The notes under the pieces: model-generated
Databases searched by the model: none
Seen by the model: only the letters and a program-made list of their open reading frames with translations
What the model was told of the DNA's origin: nothing
Made by a program: the position numbers and the translations under genes
Shown: piece by piece, positions 32,366 through 44,348 of the stretch
Layout of the letters: each line of letters starts with the position of its first letter
How positions within the stretch are numbered: the stretch's first letter is position 1
NCBI GenBank assembly: GCA_024516035.1
Contig: CM044960.1
Coordinates: 12,856,818 to 12,920,817, forward strand
Reading direction: 5' to 3'
Source of the DNA: Bactericera cockerelli
Lineage: Eukaryota; Arthropoda; Insecta; Hemiptera; Triozidae
DNA length: 64,000 bases

Positions 32366-32829
32366 CATTACTTAAAATTATTTAGTTTTCTCTATACTGT
32401 TAGAAGATCATATGTCAGACAACATGTCAACATATACACCTATATTTTAAAATAAAACAAAATAATTTTGTTACATTGGTACTTCGCATAAAAATACCGA
32501 CGACCCATTTGTCCATGTTTGAGAAACGGTTAGAAGTTTTTATGTAGATTCATCTATGTACTTCTCAAAACAAAACAAATATCTCTATATCGTCAGCTTG
32601 AAAGTAATTTGGACAATTTTTCAGGAGAGCCGCGCAAATTTTTAGCGTGGCGGGCCTTCCTGAAAAAACCTTCCCGCTAGACTGTTTTGCGCTCACAATT
32701 GAATTTTTCTACTTTATTGCATCGATAAAACCTTGATTTCACCAAATGAATCTTAAATGTTGATTCCTTCATCGAAAAATCGGAAAAATGACCAACTCTC
32801 ACTTGGTCAGTTTTTACCTTCTAGTCGAC

Positions 32830-32960
32830 GATATCATACAGCAAACTTTTAGTATGGACTCAACCAGCTACTCATTCTAACCTCACCCAGCATGAGTGGG
32901 GCTGGAAAGAGCATCACAAATGTTCGATTTGAATGGAAACTTGTTTTAAGGACAACTCCT
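32830..32960 (-). mobile_element. SINE central-domain remnant
   Basis: Plus strand: CAACCAGCTACTCATTCTAA, CCTCACCCAGCATGAGTGGG and TTTGAATGG. Old copy of the shared SINE central domain, headless. Confidence 0.5.
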
Positions 32961-33589
32961 GGTTAAATTATATTTTAGTAGCGTACTCTTATCTACAAAT
33001 AAACCCATATTCATGAAAATAAATACTGTGTAATTTTCGTTTGGGTGCCATATTTGTCCAACATTTAGTTACAAAACTAAATAAAAAACAAAATTTTGAG
33101 AACTAAATCTGATCATAACAAACCACATTTTTTTTTTTTTTTTTTGACCCTCTTGGCTGTATGGAATGGCCTTGCCTACCAATGCAAAAAAAAAAAAAAA
33201 AAAAAGTGACCCTCATAAAACATGGATAAAACACGGAAATGAAAGGAATACTGAAGACATAAAAAGGAAATTCAAAATAAGGTTGATATTGCAAGCACTG
33301 TTAACGCATACATACAATGATAGGTACTTGTTAAACACAAATTTCAAGGTAGGTAGATAATTATGTTTTTCTTCATATTCATTTTTAGCAAGTAGTATAT
33401 TGAAGGTAAATTTTAATCCTTACTCGAAACAGGGTTATTCTGTGTCTCAAAAAACCCCAATGAGTAAGTAAATAAGTATAGATAATAGATTAACCATTTC
33501 TAAATTTCAATCTCGTAAAAACTTTTGAGTACGTAAAAACCCTAAGGAAACAAATTATATTCTCAACTTTCACGGGAGCCATGTTTCCC

Positions 33590-34158
33590 CCTTTTACTAT
33601 CCTTATCCTACTATAATAGGGAAAGTGTTGCATTCATCGAAAATTTGACCTACCCAGTTATTCACATTTCTAGGCGAATAATAGCCTCAGGATACCAAAA
33701 AAGTTCTTTTCGGACATTGGTCCATGCGTGCGTCCATAAACACGATATCTCGAGAACGGTAAAAGCTATACATAGAGACTCGGAATTTGTTATGGAAGTT
33801 GATACCACACAAACTACGAAACATTTGGTTGAAATGAAAATGAAATGACCGCAAGGGTCGTTCATTTGGATTGGTTAAAGATATAGTAAAAAAATAGAGG
33901 TTTTTTTTATAGAACCAAAAAAAATTATATAGAAATCTAGAACTTTTTGGAACGCGGTGCCAATTTACCGGTATTTTTGGGGGACCCGGGTAGACAAACT
34001 TTTTTATTATTCATCCTAGATTGGGAATAAGACATCTCAAATCCAATGGTTTTGAGCCGCTGATTACGAATTTGATATTAACATTCAGCAAACTATTACT
34101 GTTGAGTCATCAGTGGCGGACTTTTGGTTCTTTTTGAGGTATAAGGAAAGTTGTCTGC
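33590..34158. mobile_element. Dispersed repeat with CCTTATCC / ATAAGGAAAG ends, copy 1
   Basis: Starts CTTATCCTACTATAATAGGG and shares GAAAATTTGACCTACCCAGT, ATATCTCGAGAACGGTAA and GGTATTTTTGGGGGACCCGG with 36842-37480. It ends GGTATAAGGAAAGTTGTC. A diverged relative occupies about 34560-35110. Class unknown. Confidence 0.65.
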
Positions 34159-34559
34159 AAATAATACCTGTTGAGGGAATATTTGCAAATAATTATTTAT
34201 TTAATAACATAATAATAACAATTACATCATTATTATATAAATTACTTGATTATTTCTGGTATACCTAGTTATTCCGTACAATATTAGTTAAGTAAGCTAA
34301 GTATACCAACCTATTGATTATTTTGTGTATTTTCATAAGACATCACCTTCATTCAGAACATAAATTGTCGGAAAATTCAGTTGGCGGAAAATGTTAAAAA
34401 CAATTTCCGGCTACTGCAGAAGAAAGAACTTGCGGCTGTATTAAGTATGTAATTAATTAGACTTATTAGAGCAATTATCTAGAGGTCCAACCAAGTGTAA
34501 ATTACTTCAACTATATTAGTTTGTATCTGTAAAAATAAAAAAAATCTACCAAGACCTGA

Positions 34560-35115
34560 TTGGGCTATATGTATAAAGATTTGAAATTTGTCATGAAGGG
34601 ACAGGGAAAGGATGTGCCACGAAAGTTTTGGTTGAAATCGATGCCGCCAGTGGCATTATTTTAACCACCCTTTGGCGGCATTTGGCGGTTCCAGCGAAAC
34701 GGTAAGATATATGAAAAAAAAATACAGTTTTTCTTTGAACTCAAAAGTAACAGGGGTTTACTTCAACAGGGATTTACTTAATTATTTTTTTATAACTTGA
34801 ACATTTTGGAACCCATCCTTAATTTACTTTTATTTTGGGGGGTCTTTTCCATTTATATCCTTCCTAGGGTTTGTGACATATCAAATTCAGTGATTTTCAG
34901 GTGATGAATTCAAATTTGATACTCATTTTTCGCTCACTTTGACCGTTCAGTTACCATTCGCGGAATACAACCGCTTTTTGGAATTTTGGGCGGCCTTGCT
35001 TAGCGATATCGACTGCTGTTAACCTCCTATGAAACTCCTGTTAAGAAAATAAAAAAGTTGCAGAACTTGACATATTTTCGAGGGATAAGGAAAGTTGTGT
35101 GATGTTTACAACAGT
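34560..35115. mobile_element. Dispersed repeat with ATAAGGAAAG end, diverged copy
   Basis: Shares TTGAAATTTGTCATGAAGG-type and TGGAACCC.TCC..AATTTAC phrases and ends GAGGGATAAGGAAAGTTGTG, like the 33590 and 36842 copies. Confidence 0.5.
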
Positions 35116-35129
35116 TTATTTATATTAAA

Positions 35130-35300
35130 TACCTACCTCAGTAGCTTGATTGATAAGGCGGCGGACTTGTAACCTGGAGGTCGGTGGTTCAAGTCCCGGT
35201 TTCAGCTTAGATTTATTAAAGCGAGTTTTAGTAGTTGTTACATCACGAAAGTGATTAACACAAATATGATAACTATGATAACTCAGTTTATTTATATTTA
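35130..35300 (+). mobile_element. tRNA-headed SINE (GACCTCAGTAGCTTGAT family), well preserved
   Basis: ACCTCAGTAGCTTGATTGAT, GGCGGCGGACTTGTAACC, GGAGGTCGGTGGTTCAAGTC and body end ACACAAATATGATAACT. Best reference copy of the family in the window. Confidence 0.88.
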
Positions 35301-35999
35301 GTTTATCATTTTTCGACATCCATGCAATTAGAGCCTAATTATTGAACGGTGACCCATTTACAAATGCATTTTGGATTTATAAAATTATGAAATATTTGGA
35401 GTTCTCTGTGATAAGACTACATAAAAATGACTACAGACTACTGGTGTACCGGACCCCGCAAAATATCGGTGAATTGGGGACGGGTTGAAAAAAGTTTAAA
35501 ATATCAAACGGCACTGAAGGGCGGTCGAAAGACCACCACTCGGACGGCATCTATAATATTATACAAGACATAAAAGTATACAAGATATTCGGTATTATTT
35601 ATAATACTTACATGAGTAAATTCACTGATCTTCACCAGAAGTTCAAACTTTTAAATAATAAAACACCGAGAGACAAATTGATTAAAATATACAATAAATT
35701 CAAAAGCTCATTTGAAATTTCGAACAAAAAATATGCAAGTTGGTTATTAAAATATGCTCAGTAGGTAATATCAGCAGCTAAATTCCGTTCAGACTTGCCG
35801 AAAATAGTACAAAATAGCTGGAACAATTTATTTTTTTTCTCTCAATACAAGACAGCAAGAAAATGAAAACTGATTCGCGAGTGATCTACTTCACGTTAGC
35901 TGGAGTAGTGATGGATTTGCGATTTCTGCGGTCATGTGGTTGCGATCTAAGAGTGCACTGATGTGACTGGTGATCTGATTATTACTCTGGAGCTGGACA
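35301..35999. other. Non-coding stretch, nothing recognised
   Basis: AT-rich sequence before the G run. The phrase AAACACCGAGAGACAAATTG and its surroundings look like decayed coding sequence of a mobile element (reading plus strand around 35600-35760), but I cannot name it. Confidence 0.35.
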
Positions 36000-37925
36000 G
36001 TGGAACGGGGGGGGGGGGGGGGGGGGGGGGGAAACCCCCCTGCGTACAAGGCTGAAGTTAGGCCTCAGGTCAGAAGGGGGTCATTTCTGGTGCTAATTTT
36101 CGGAATTTCCGCCTCTTTACTTATACCACTTTCTCTCTCTCTTTCTCTCTCTCTATCTTTCTCTCTCTCTATCTTTTTCTCTCTCTCTTTCTTTCTTTCT
36201 CTTTCTCTTTCACTCTCTCTCTCTCTTTCTCTCTTTCTATCTCTCTCTTTCCCTCTCTCTCTCTCTCTCTCCCTCCCTCTCTTTCTCTCTCTTAGTATGT
36301 ATTGTCAAGTCCCTAAGGATGTATGTTCCCTTCTACATACATGTACTATGTATGCAGTGATATAGGCAATCCATAGATTATAAAAAGGAGAAACAAGAAT
36401 ATCACATTGTCTGACATACAGTCTCCCATACCTTTTTGAATTTAAAATTAATTTAAAATAGGGAAAAATTAGAATAAATCACGCCTCAGGTCAGGAGGGG
36501 GTCATTTCTGGTGCAAATTACGGCTAATTTTTGGAATTTCCGCCTCTTTACTTATACCACTTTCTCTCTCACTCACTCACTCACTCTCTCTCTCTCTCTC
36601 TCCCTCTCCCTCTCTCTTTCTCTTTCTTTCTTTCTCTCTCTCTCTCTCTCTCTTTTCTTTTTCTCTCTCTCTTTCTCTTTCTATCTCTCTCTTTCTCTTT
36701 CTTAGTATGTATTGCCAAGTCCCTAAGAATATTCCCTTCTACATACATGTACTATGTATGCAATGATACAGGCAATCCATAGATTATAAAAAGTAGAAAC
36801 AAGAATATCACATTGTGCAACATACTGTCTCCTAAACCTTTTTACTTTCCTTATCCTATAATAAGGAAAGTATTGTATTCGTCGAAAATTTGACCTACCC
36901 AGTTTTTCACATTTCTGGACGAATCATAGCCTCAGGATACCAAAAAAGTTGTTTTCAGCCATTGGTCCGTGCGTCTGTCTGTGTGTCTGTATGTCTGTGT
37001 GTAAACAGGATATCTCGAGAACGGTAAGAGCTAGAGACTTGAAATTTGGTATACAAATTGATTTTATACACCAGACGAACCACGAAACTTTTGGTTGAAA
37101 TGGGTCGCAAGATGCGGCCGCAGGGCCGCAAATATTGGCCGCAACCGCCGCTTCTTTGAATTGGTTAAAGATACAAAAATAGTTGGAGAACATCATTTTC
37201 TCGGATTAAAAAAATAATAGGGGTTTACTCCGATCATTTTTTTGATATCTTGAACTTTTTGGAACCCGGCCCCAATTTACCGGTATTTTGGGGGGACTCG
37301 CTTGGACTAACTTTTTTATTGTTCACCCTAGATGGGGGTTGCGACATATCAAATCCAATGATTTTGAGGTGCTGATTACGAATTAGGCACTGATTTTTAA
37401 CTATCTGTTGCCGTTTAGTCACCAGTGGCGGAATTCGACTTCTTTTTGGGGGATAAGGAAAGTCGTGTGATGTTTACACCAGATTTTTTAATTTAAAATT
37501 AATTTAAAATAGGGAAAAATAAGAATAAATCACGCCTCAGGTCAGGAGGGGGTCATTTCTGATGCAAATTCCGGCTAATTTTTGGAATTTCCGCCTCTTT
37601 ACTTATACCACTTTCTCTCTCACTCACTCTCTCTCTCTCTCTCTCTCTCCCTCTCTCTTTCTTTTTCTTTCTTTCTCTCTCTCTCTCTCTCTTTCTTTTT
37701 CTCTCTCTCTTTCTCTTTCTATCTCTCTCTTAGTATGTATTGCCAAGTCCCTAAGAATATTCCCTTCTACATACATGTACTATGTATGCAATGATATAGG
37801 CAATCCATAGATTATAAAAAGTAGAAACAAGAATATCACATTGTGCAACATACTGTCTCCTAAACCTTTTTGAATTTAAAATTAATTTAAATAGGGAAAA
37901 ATAAGAATAAATCACGGTAAATGGT
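36000..37925. repeat. Three tandem ~400-bp units with CT microsatellites, interrupted by a dispersed repeat
   Basis: Units begin CTCAGGTCAGAAGGGGGTCA (near 36063) or CTCAGGTCAGGAGGGGGTCA (near 36484 and 37534). Each runs through a (CT)n tract of variable length, ACATGTACTATGTATGCA, and ends AATTTAAAATTAATTTAAA. A 25-nt G run is at 36007-36031. The second unit is interrupted at 36842-37480 by the dispersed CCTTATCC repeat. Long Ser/Leu open frames across the CT tracts are artefacts of the repeat. Confidence 0.9.
36842..37480. mobile_element. Dispersed repeat with CCTTATCC / ATAAGGAAAG ends, copy inserted in a tandem unit
   Basis: Starts ACTTTCCTTATCCTATAATA and ends near GGATAAGGAAAGTCGTGTGA ... 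ACACCAGATTTTTT. The neighbouring tandem units at 36436 and 37868 carry the uninterrupted CCTTTTTGAATTTAAAATT, so the boundaries are fixed to within a few bases. No transposase is seen. Confidence 0.75.
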
Positions 37926-39960
37926 CCAACAGACAGTCTCCCCAGACCTTTTTGAATTTGAAATTTAAAAAGTTCACTGATCATTGGAGAAAGTGGGCAT
38001 TAGGTCACTACTGTGGTAGATAATAATAATGTACCAAAGCAAATATATCCATAGATCCCGCCAATTTCTTAATTATTATATTACAATCCATCATGAACAT
38101 TTATATTAGATTATAGTTGTATGATGGTGGGTATAAGGTATGGGCTGTGAAATTTCTTCGCGCATGTTAGGGAATGGATGATTCCAGATTTTTAATAATC
38201 TTCAGTCTGGAGGCCCCAGGCCAATTTATTGAGGCTACACCAAATCTATGTACAAGTTCAAAGTACCAATGTAAAGCTGTACTTTCTTCTTTTTTTCCTT
38301 TTTTTTTGCGGTGTCGTTTCTATTGGATCTTACAGAAGTTACAGATAAATAATAATGTGCCTAGGATCGTAATAAGACCCATTATCTAAGAGTTTTAATT
38401 ATACATATATAACTAGCTAACTTCCGGCACTTTGTTGCTGTTGAGGTTTTTACCCTTGCCTGATTTTTTCTTTTTTCATTTTTCGAAAAATTACGTAAGA
38501 TTTATTTTAGTTTTAGAATGTCTCCTGGATTTGTTTTTGAAATTTTATCAAAATAAAACTTGGACACCCTGTACAGTGTACATTACATTACATTACATAT
38601 TACATTATCTACCCAGATAAATTTGTAGTAACCACAGCAGAATAATGTTACGACGACGTTTTTCTTTTACTTGGCGAAAAGCAGTATCACCGTAAATCAT
38701 AATCTAGGATGCACAAATTGCACAATCATGTGTCATTCAAATTAGAGATGCATTTATTATATTTATTCAGATCAATGTTCTATGGAGAACCTTCACTTTA
38801 TATGGACAATGGGCATGTAAATCACATAGACCTAGGGCTTTACACTCTTCACAATCAATCTGACTAGGTCAACAACAAAAAAGATGACATTTCTTCTGTC
38901 TTGTCCATTAGTACAGAATATTTCTACATAAGTATGTAATTCATTCAGAAGTTCATAACCTCCTGATCAACTTTGGTTTTGTGTCTGTCTGTTAACTACA
39001 TTCCTTGTAACGCGCAAATATCTGAGAAACTAATGTACGGATTTCGACAAAATTTTGTGTGTGACAAAATATTGGCACACTATGATTAATTTAAAAAAAG
39101 CTATAATTTCAATAGAAAAGAAAGAAAAAGCGGATAACCTTAAGGACCAGAATGCTCGTACCAATATCAATGATAGTTGATACATACTCCGTAGCATGGC
39201 ATTTGATTACTATGCAATACTATATGTACGATCATTGGGGTGAAATGTTAGTACGCCTCCTCGTGGTTCACCCTGGGCAACGCATTGACATGCGGCTAAG
39301 GTACTGACAATTTTGGCGATCAGACAATCACTGTCGTCAGATTTCCCGATCAAGTTTATTACATAATTATGTCTTCTCTTTTTGAGATGTGTAATAAAGC
39401 CATACGATAAAATAATAAAATAAACTATGCAATGCGAAACATCTCGACTTCCAATCCCAGCTGACACAAAAAAGGTGCTGTGCAAGAGAATCGATAAATT
39501 AGAGCACAATATTTACGCGTATGTATGACTATTTATGTAATCTAGATACATGACTTTCTGTAATGGAAATTTTATTTCATTGACACGTCCGCATCGCAAT
39601 GAATAGACTAAATAAATAATTTACTACGCCTAGTTTTGAGGTTAATTTAAATTTATTCTATACTCTCAATAATTATGGTAACACAGAATTCGCAGGATTT
39701 TTGTGTTTTTCCAAATATGTATACATATTTGCGTTATATGCTGAAAGTAGTGTAAACAAATATCAAAATCATTCCAAGCAAGGACAAATTGAATTCGTTA
39801 ATTTTCTTCATTTTTTAATACCTACGATGTTTACCTTTCAGTTTTTAAAACACTTTTTAAGGCCTAAAAGCTTGAATTTATAAAGATAATAATAATAAAT
39901 AAAAAATCTAATAAGGACAGTTCCAAGAACTAACTGAGTTTCGAACTTTGAAATATCAGT
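37926..39960. other. Non-coding stretch, nothing recognised
   Basis: About 2 kb of AT-rich sequence with a single ACACCCTGTA motif (38565-38576) that may be a solo mariner-type end. No coding or RNA gene is seen. Confidence 0.45.
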
Positions 39961-40170
39961 ACCCCGTTCCAGAAACACTCTCCATCTCAAATTCCCTGAA
40001 CTTCGGTTTCAACCGTCACACAACGCACTCTGATTATTTCCGATAAATTTCTAATATTAGAAATCGGAAGTATTTATTATTGCTTTCGAATCAACCAGAG
40101 TGCGTTGTGTGACAGTTGAAAGGGAGATCTGGGGATTTTGAGAGTGAGAGTGCTTTCTGGAACGAGGGCC
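39961..40170. mobile_element. Palindromic MITE
   Basis: Arms CGTTCCAGAAACACTCTC ... CGTCACACAACGCACTCTG and their complement (CAGAGTGCGTTGTGTGACAG ... GCTTTCTGGAACG) surround a centre with TTTCTAATATTAGAAATCGG. A related inverted element is at 41725-41865. Confidence 0.75.
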
Positions 40171-40462
40171 ACATGACCGTTGAACAGCTGATTTGAATGA
40201 TGATTATTAATTAGGTTCATATTAGTCACCGCATACATAATAATAACATGAAATGTATCAAACAGGACGGTGTAGGAATTGAACGAGGTATTCCGACTTT
40301 TCTTATTTTTACAATAAGTTACATAGAATATAGATAATAAAGATACAAGCATCACTGAGATGTCAGTTAAATAAATAAAAAAATAGCATTGAACATAAAG
40401 AAAAGACATTGTAAGTACTTTCAAGTTCCAAGGAATAAATAAAATGTAAATATAATTGAAAT

Positions 40463-40645
40463 GACCTCAGAAGCTTGATCCAATAGTCAACGGACTCGCC
40501 TGAAGGTCGCTGCTTCGACTCCTTGGCCTCGGAAATATTAATAAATGTTTTTTTTTTTAAGTTATCATATTTGTGTTAATCACTTACGTCATATCACAAC
40601 TACACAAGCGTGACGTCACGCTTGTGAATAACTCAAATATGATAA
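40463..40645 (+). mobile_element. tRNA-headed SINE (GACCTCAGTAGCTTGAT family) with rearranged 3' end
   Basis: Head GACCTCAGAAGCTTGATCCA and B-box region GCTTCGACTCC, then a tail in the opposite sense (AAGTTATCATATTTGTGTTA). The end is a perfect 24-bp palindrome at 40603-40626 with TGACGTCA at its centre. This is a rearranged or paired copy. Confidence 0.65.
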
Positions 40646-41338
40646 TCACCACCACACGTATATGAAAATAAAAAATGAATTGTTTGGATATTCATACAAA
40701 AGTTGGTTCTATTTCTGGGTATGCTAATCTCGTCCCATTTTTGATAACCTTTAGCTTACCTTTGAGATTTTTCTCATATGATCGTTAAATAATAATAAAT
40801 TCTTTCAATGTATGGTCAAAATTGTTGGAGCATAAAATTTTAAATTGAATAAATTTGTTGAATTTACAAGGGAATTGTACAAAAGTAAGACATCTAACTT
40901 TTTGAGAAAAATACCACCATGTGACACTCCTTTTTTGGGATTTTTCAAAATTCAGCTCGACCACGCCCACTGGGATTTATGTTTTGGCAAGTGGCGTGAC
41001 AAAATATACGAAATTGTTTTTAGGGCGCTTTCATTTTCATTCCATCTTTAAAACTCGACATATGAACAATTGCACAAAATAATTATTCATTAGTTATTGA
41101 CCTAATATAAGTTCTTATTAGCGTAAGCCTACATTATCGAGCAAAATATAAAGTAGGTTACGCATATACAGGGTATTTCTCAAACTCTTATAGAAATATT
41201 AAAAAAAAAATCTTTGGTGAATTTTGCGAACTACAAGTACCTACATCATTGTGATAATGGAACACACCTTTGTAGCGTAATTTTCAACAATTATTACTGT
41301 CAGATTAATTTAAAATCACAATTTCAATTAGTTTGAAA
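40646..41338. other. Non-coding stretch
   Basis: Only a solo TACAGGGTATTTCTCAAACT motif at 41167-41186, resembling a mariner-type end. No partner end is found. Confidence 0.45.
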
Positions 41339-41349
41339 ATACTGCTTCT

Positions 41350-41621
41350 TTTTTTTTTTTTTTTTTTAAGTGGGGTTTAACGTCGCTTTCAACTGCCATG
41401 GTCATATCATGACGGGGGTTTTACCCTCCATTCGCAGGAAACTCACAAACCTGCTACTCACATTGACCTCACCCAGCCTGAGTGGGGCCGGGAAAAGCCA
41501 GCGTCACGAGAATTAGAATTTGAATGGTCACCCATCCAAGTCTTAACCTCGCTGGATGTCGCTTAACTTCGGTGTTCTGAAGGGAACCGGTGTATTCAAC
41601 ATGCCATCGACGCTGGCTAAT
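41350..41621 (-). mobile_element. 5S-rRNA-headed SINE, full length
   Basis: Minus-strand copy of the 777-1047 family with an A tail (T run at 41350-41367 on plus), the complete central domain, and the 5S head ending GCCAGCGTCGATGGC at 41603-41617. An 11-bp duplication ATACTGCTTCT is at 41339-41349 and 41622-41632. Confidence 0.92.
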
Positions 41622-41724
41622 ATACTGCTTCTACTGCATTGTAAATTGTTTTAAGGTCACAGAACTACCCGGTGCTTTGGTCACCATGCGTCTGAGAGGA
41701 AGCTGAAGCTTTGGCCTCGATCCA

Positions 41725-41865
41725 AAAGCTCTCTCACTTTCATAATTCCAAAAATCTCCCTTTTCACTGTGTAAATGAACGAAATTTCACGGTTGAAAGG
41801 GAGATTTGGGGATTCTGACACAGAGAGAGAGAGAAAGAGTACTTTCTGAAAGAGGGCCTTGTCCT
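41725..41865. mobile_element. MITE related to 39961-40170
   Basis: Inverted halves: TCTCTCACTTTCATAATTCC...AAATCTCCCTTTTCACTGTG and TTGAAAGGGAGATTTGGGGA...GAGAGAAAGAGTACTTTCTG. It shares the CTCCCTTTCAAC core with 39961-40170. Confidence 0.6.
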
Positions 41866-41907
41866 TCCTCACCCATGAGAGTGGGGTGTAATGCAAGACT
41901 GACAAGC

Positions 41908-42050
41908 TTTAATAAGTTACCATATTTTTGTTGAACACAATTTATTACTCAAACTAGGTTTAATAATTTTTACCAAAATTGGGACTTGGATCTCCAACCT
42001 CCAGGGTACAAGTCCGCCGCCTTATCGATCAAGCTACTGAGGTTCGGTCG
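41908..42050 (-). mobile_element. tRNA-headed SINE (GACCTCAGTAGCTTGAT family)
   Basis: Plus strand: AAGTTACCATATTTTTGTTG ... TACAAGTCCGCCGCCTTATC ... AGCTACTGAGG. Well-preserved minus-strand copy. Confidence 0.85.
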
Positions 42051-42519
42051 GTGGCAAAAATTCATACAAACCACTAAAATAGCCCCTTCAAGGTAACATC
42101 ATGTAATTTCAAACCACAAATCCGTCGAGACTTGTCTCATCACCACCAAATTTTCTTAAAGCCAACTAGTAAAATACAGTGTTCGCAACACTTAAAACTC
42201 TACCTTATTTAGGCTATCGTATAAGGATTGTAACAGTGAAAATTCAAAGTACATAGAAGAAAATAGAATATACCTACGAACTAGGGGATTCAATCCAGAA
42301 AAATCTTTAGTTTTTTTAAAGTGCAAAAAAGCTGAAATTATTTTGAAAAGATGAATTCCTAAAAAATGTGGATTCCTTAAAACAGCCTAACCAAAATTGA
42401 ATACATCCCTAATACAAATCGAGATATCCAAAAATTCCTGAACAACCCTGAAAGTAAAACGAACGCTGTCCTGTAGAAACTAAAAACTTTTAGTAAAAAG
42501 CGCCGTTACGTAAAATGCA
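42051..42519. other. Non-coding stretch, nothing recognised
   Basis: AT-rich sequence. No repeat or splice-linked coding sequence was found. Confidence 0.45.
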
Positions 42520-42783
42520 ATGTGCTGGGACGACATCTTCGAAGATTGTCAAGATGAAGTACGAGATGACCCGAAAGATCCAGTCGTGTTCGTGTGTAAG
42601 CCGGTCCGTAAGGCCGAGTATGACCGAAGAGAAGCCGAAGTAAAACGAAAGAGACGAGCGAAAATGGATGGGAAGGGGGGTGGGGAGGGTAGTTCAGGGG
42701 ACTATGTGAAAAGAAAGAGAAGAGAGGAGAGGAAGAGAAAAGGGGATGAGGATGAGGAATATGCCAAGAGAAGACGAAGATAG
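42520..42783 (+). CDS. Possible small basic protein, unrecognised
   Basis: An 87-codon frame starts MCWDDIFEDCQDEVRDDPKD and then becomes strongly basic and charged, with KRKRR and KRRRR near the end, like a nuclear localisation signal. An in-frame TAA nine bases upstream (42511-42513) excludes extension, so it would be intronless or begin here. An AATAAA lies about 65 bases past the stop (42849-42854). GC content is clearly higher than the surroundings, but much of the second half is purine-rich low complexity that stays open by composition. I do not recognise a family. It may be a retrocopy fragment or a non-coding purine tract. Confidence 0.3.
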   Translation: MCWDDIFEDCQDEVRDDPKDPVVFVCKPVRKAEYDRREAEVKRKRRAKMDGKGGGEGSSGDYVKRKRREERKRKGDEDEEYAKRRRR

Positions 42784-43141
42784 AAGTAGGAGTAAACAAT
42801 TGAACTGCAGTAATGTGTTTTAATTTTACAATTTTATGAAAAAGGCGCCCAATAAATAGTTGAATTTACGAGGAAAATGTTCCAAAGTAAGACACCTATC
42901 ATAGAGTGAACCATGTTGCAATGTGCAAATAAAAATCAGCAAAGACAGCATTGTGAATATGAATAGGTCTCGTCGGATCACTGAAGTTGTGTGGTTATGG
43001 AGATGGTTTGGATAATCGCCCGTATTGTGATAATGAAACCCCACCTCTGTGACGATGGCAATCCAACATCTGCTGTTAATCCGGTTCCACTTAGTACTTT
43101 TTAATGTTATATTAGTTACTTCCCTTAATGTTTTTCCTATA

Positions 43142-44346
43142 CAGGGTGATTAAAAAAAGTAGGTAAATCCGATAACCTATGGACCATTTTAGGGGGGATC
43201 AACTCTATAACAAAAGGTGCGAAAATGCTTTCTAACGGAGTGGCACGCCCCTCAAGTTGAAAAAAAAATACATCGAATATTTTTAGTTACTTTAGTTTAG
43301 TCCAAATACCTTTCGTTTAAGGTATTGGGACGGGATAAAAAAAATCACTCTCAATACAAGATGTCAGTTTTCTTTTGACGTGAAAAGCTTTTCCATCACT
43401 CTTTCCCGGACTAACACAGGGGGAAAAAGTGAAAGAAATTTGCTAATAACTTTTTGATGGTTGAATAAATTTGAATTTCGTTTTCGTCCAATTAGGACCA
43501 TAATGTCAAAATTTCTTTATGCACAAAGAAGGTCGGAATATTTTTTTTTTTTCTCTCTAACCAACACAAGTACTAGAAATTTGAAGTAGAAGGTTTTTAC
43601 TAAGACTTCATTGTGGAACTAATACAAGTTCCATGTAAATTCTGAGACAATTTAGGAAAGTATTTTAATTATGCACGTACGAGAAATAACCAATAAAATT
43701 CAAGATTTCCCTTCATAAAGATATCTTGAGGATCAATTTATCATTAATATGTTCAAAATCTATTGACTGTGCCAAAAGTAAGTGTAAATAGGTAGTTTAT
43801 AATGTATTACCACTTGAATTGCAAATGGTTTACAGATGTGCATCTTTTTGTGTACATAAACAAAAATAGCATATTTATTTAATCAGTATCACATTGAAGG
43901 CTAAAGTAAAAAAATTCATCTTCAAATTTCAAGTACTTGTGTTAGTTTGAGAAGAAAAAATATTCTGACCTTTTTTGTGCATAACGACATTGTTTCTATT
44001 TGGATGAAAACGAAATTCAAATTTAATCAACTATCAAAAAGTTAAAACCTAATTTCTTTCACTTTTTCCCCCTGTGGTCGCCCCTGAAATATTGATTGAC
44101 AAGCTTTTCAGGTCAAAAGAAAGCTGATATCTTTTAATGAGAGTGAATTTTTTATCCCGTCCCAATACCTCAAACAGGTAAGGCGTAACTAAAAATATTC
44201 GATATATTTTTTCATCTTGAGGGGCGTGCCACTCAAGATGAAAAAATTAGAAAGCATTTTCGCACCTTTTGTTATAGAGTTGACCCCCCCTAAAATGGTC
44301 CATAATATATGTGGTTAACGGATCTACCTACTTTTTTATCACCCTG
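43142..44346. mobile_element. Mariner-type inverted-repeat element, 1.2 kb
   Basis: Starts CAGGGTGATTAAAAAAAGTA at 43142 and ends TTTTTTATCACCCTG at 44346, with TA on both sides (43140-43141 and 44347-44348). The inverted arms extend ~450 bp with moderate divergence. The middle has no transposase. Confidence 0.85.
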
Positions 44347-44348
44347 TA

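Noticed and set aside
36000..36782. Ser/Leu-rich proteins across CT tracts (also 37562-37810 and 3675-3902)
   Set aside because: Frames are open only because of (CT)n microsatellites.
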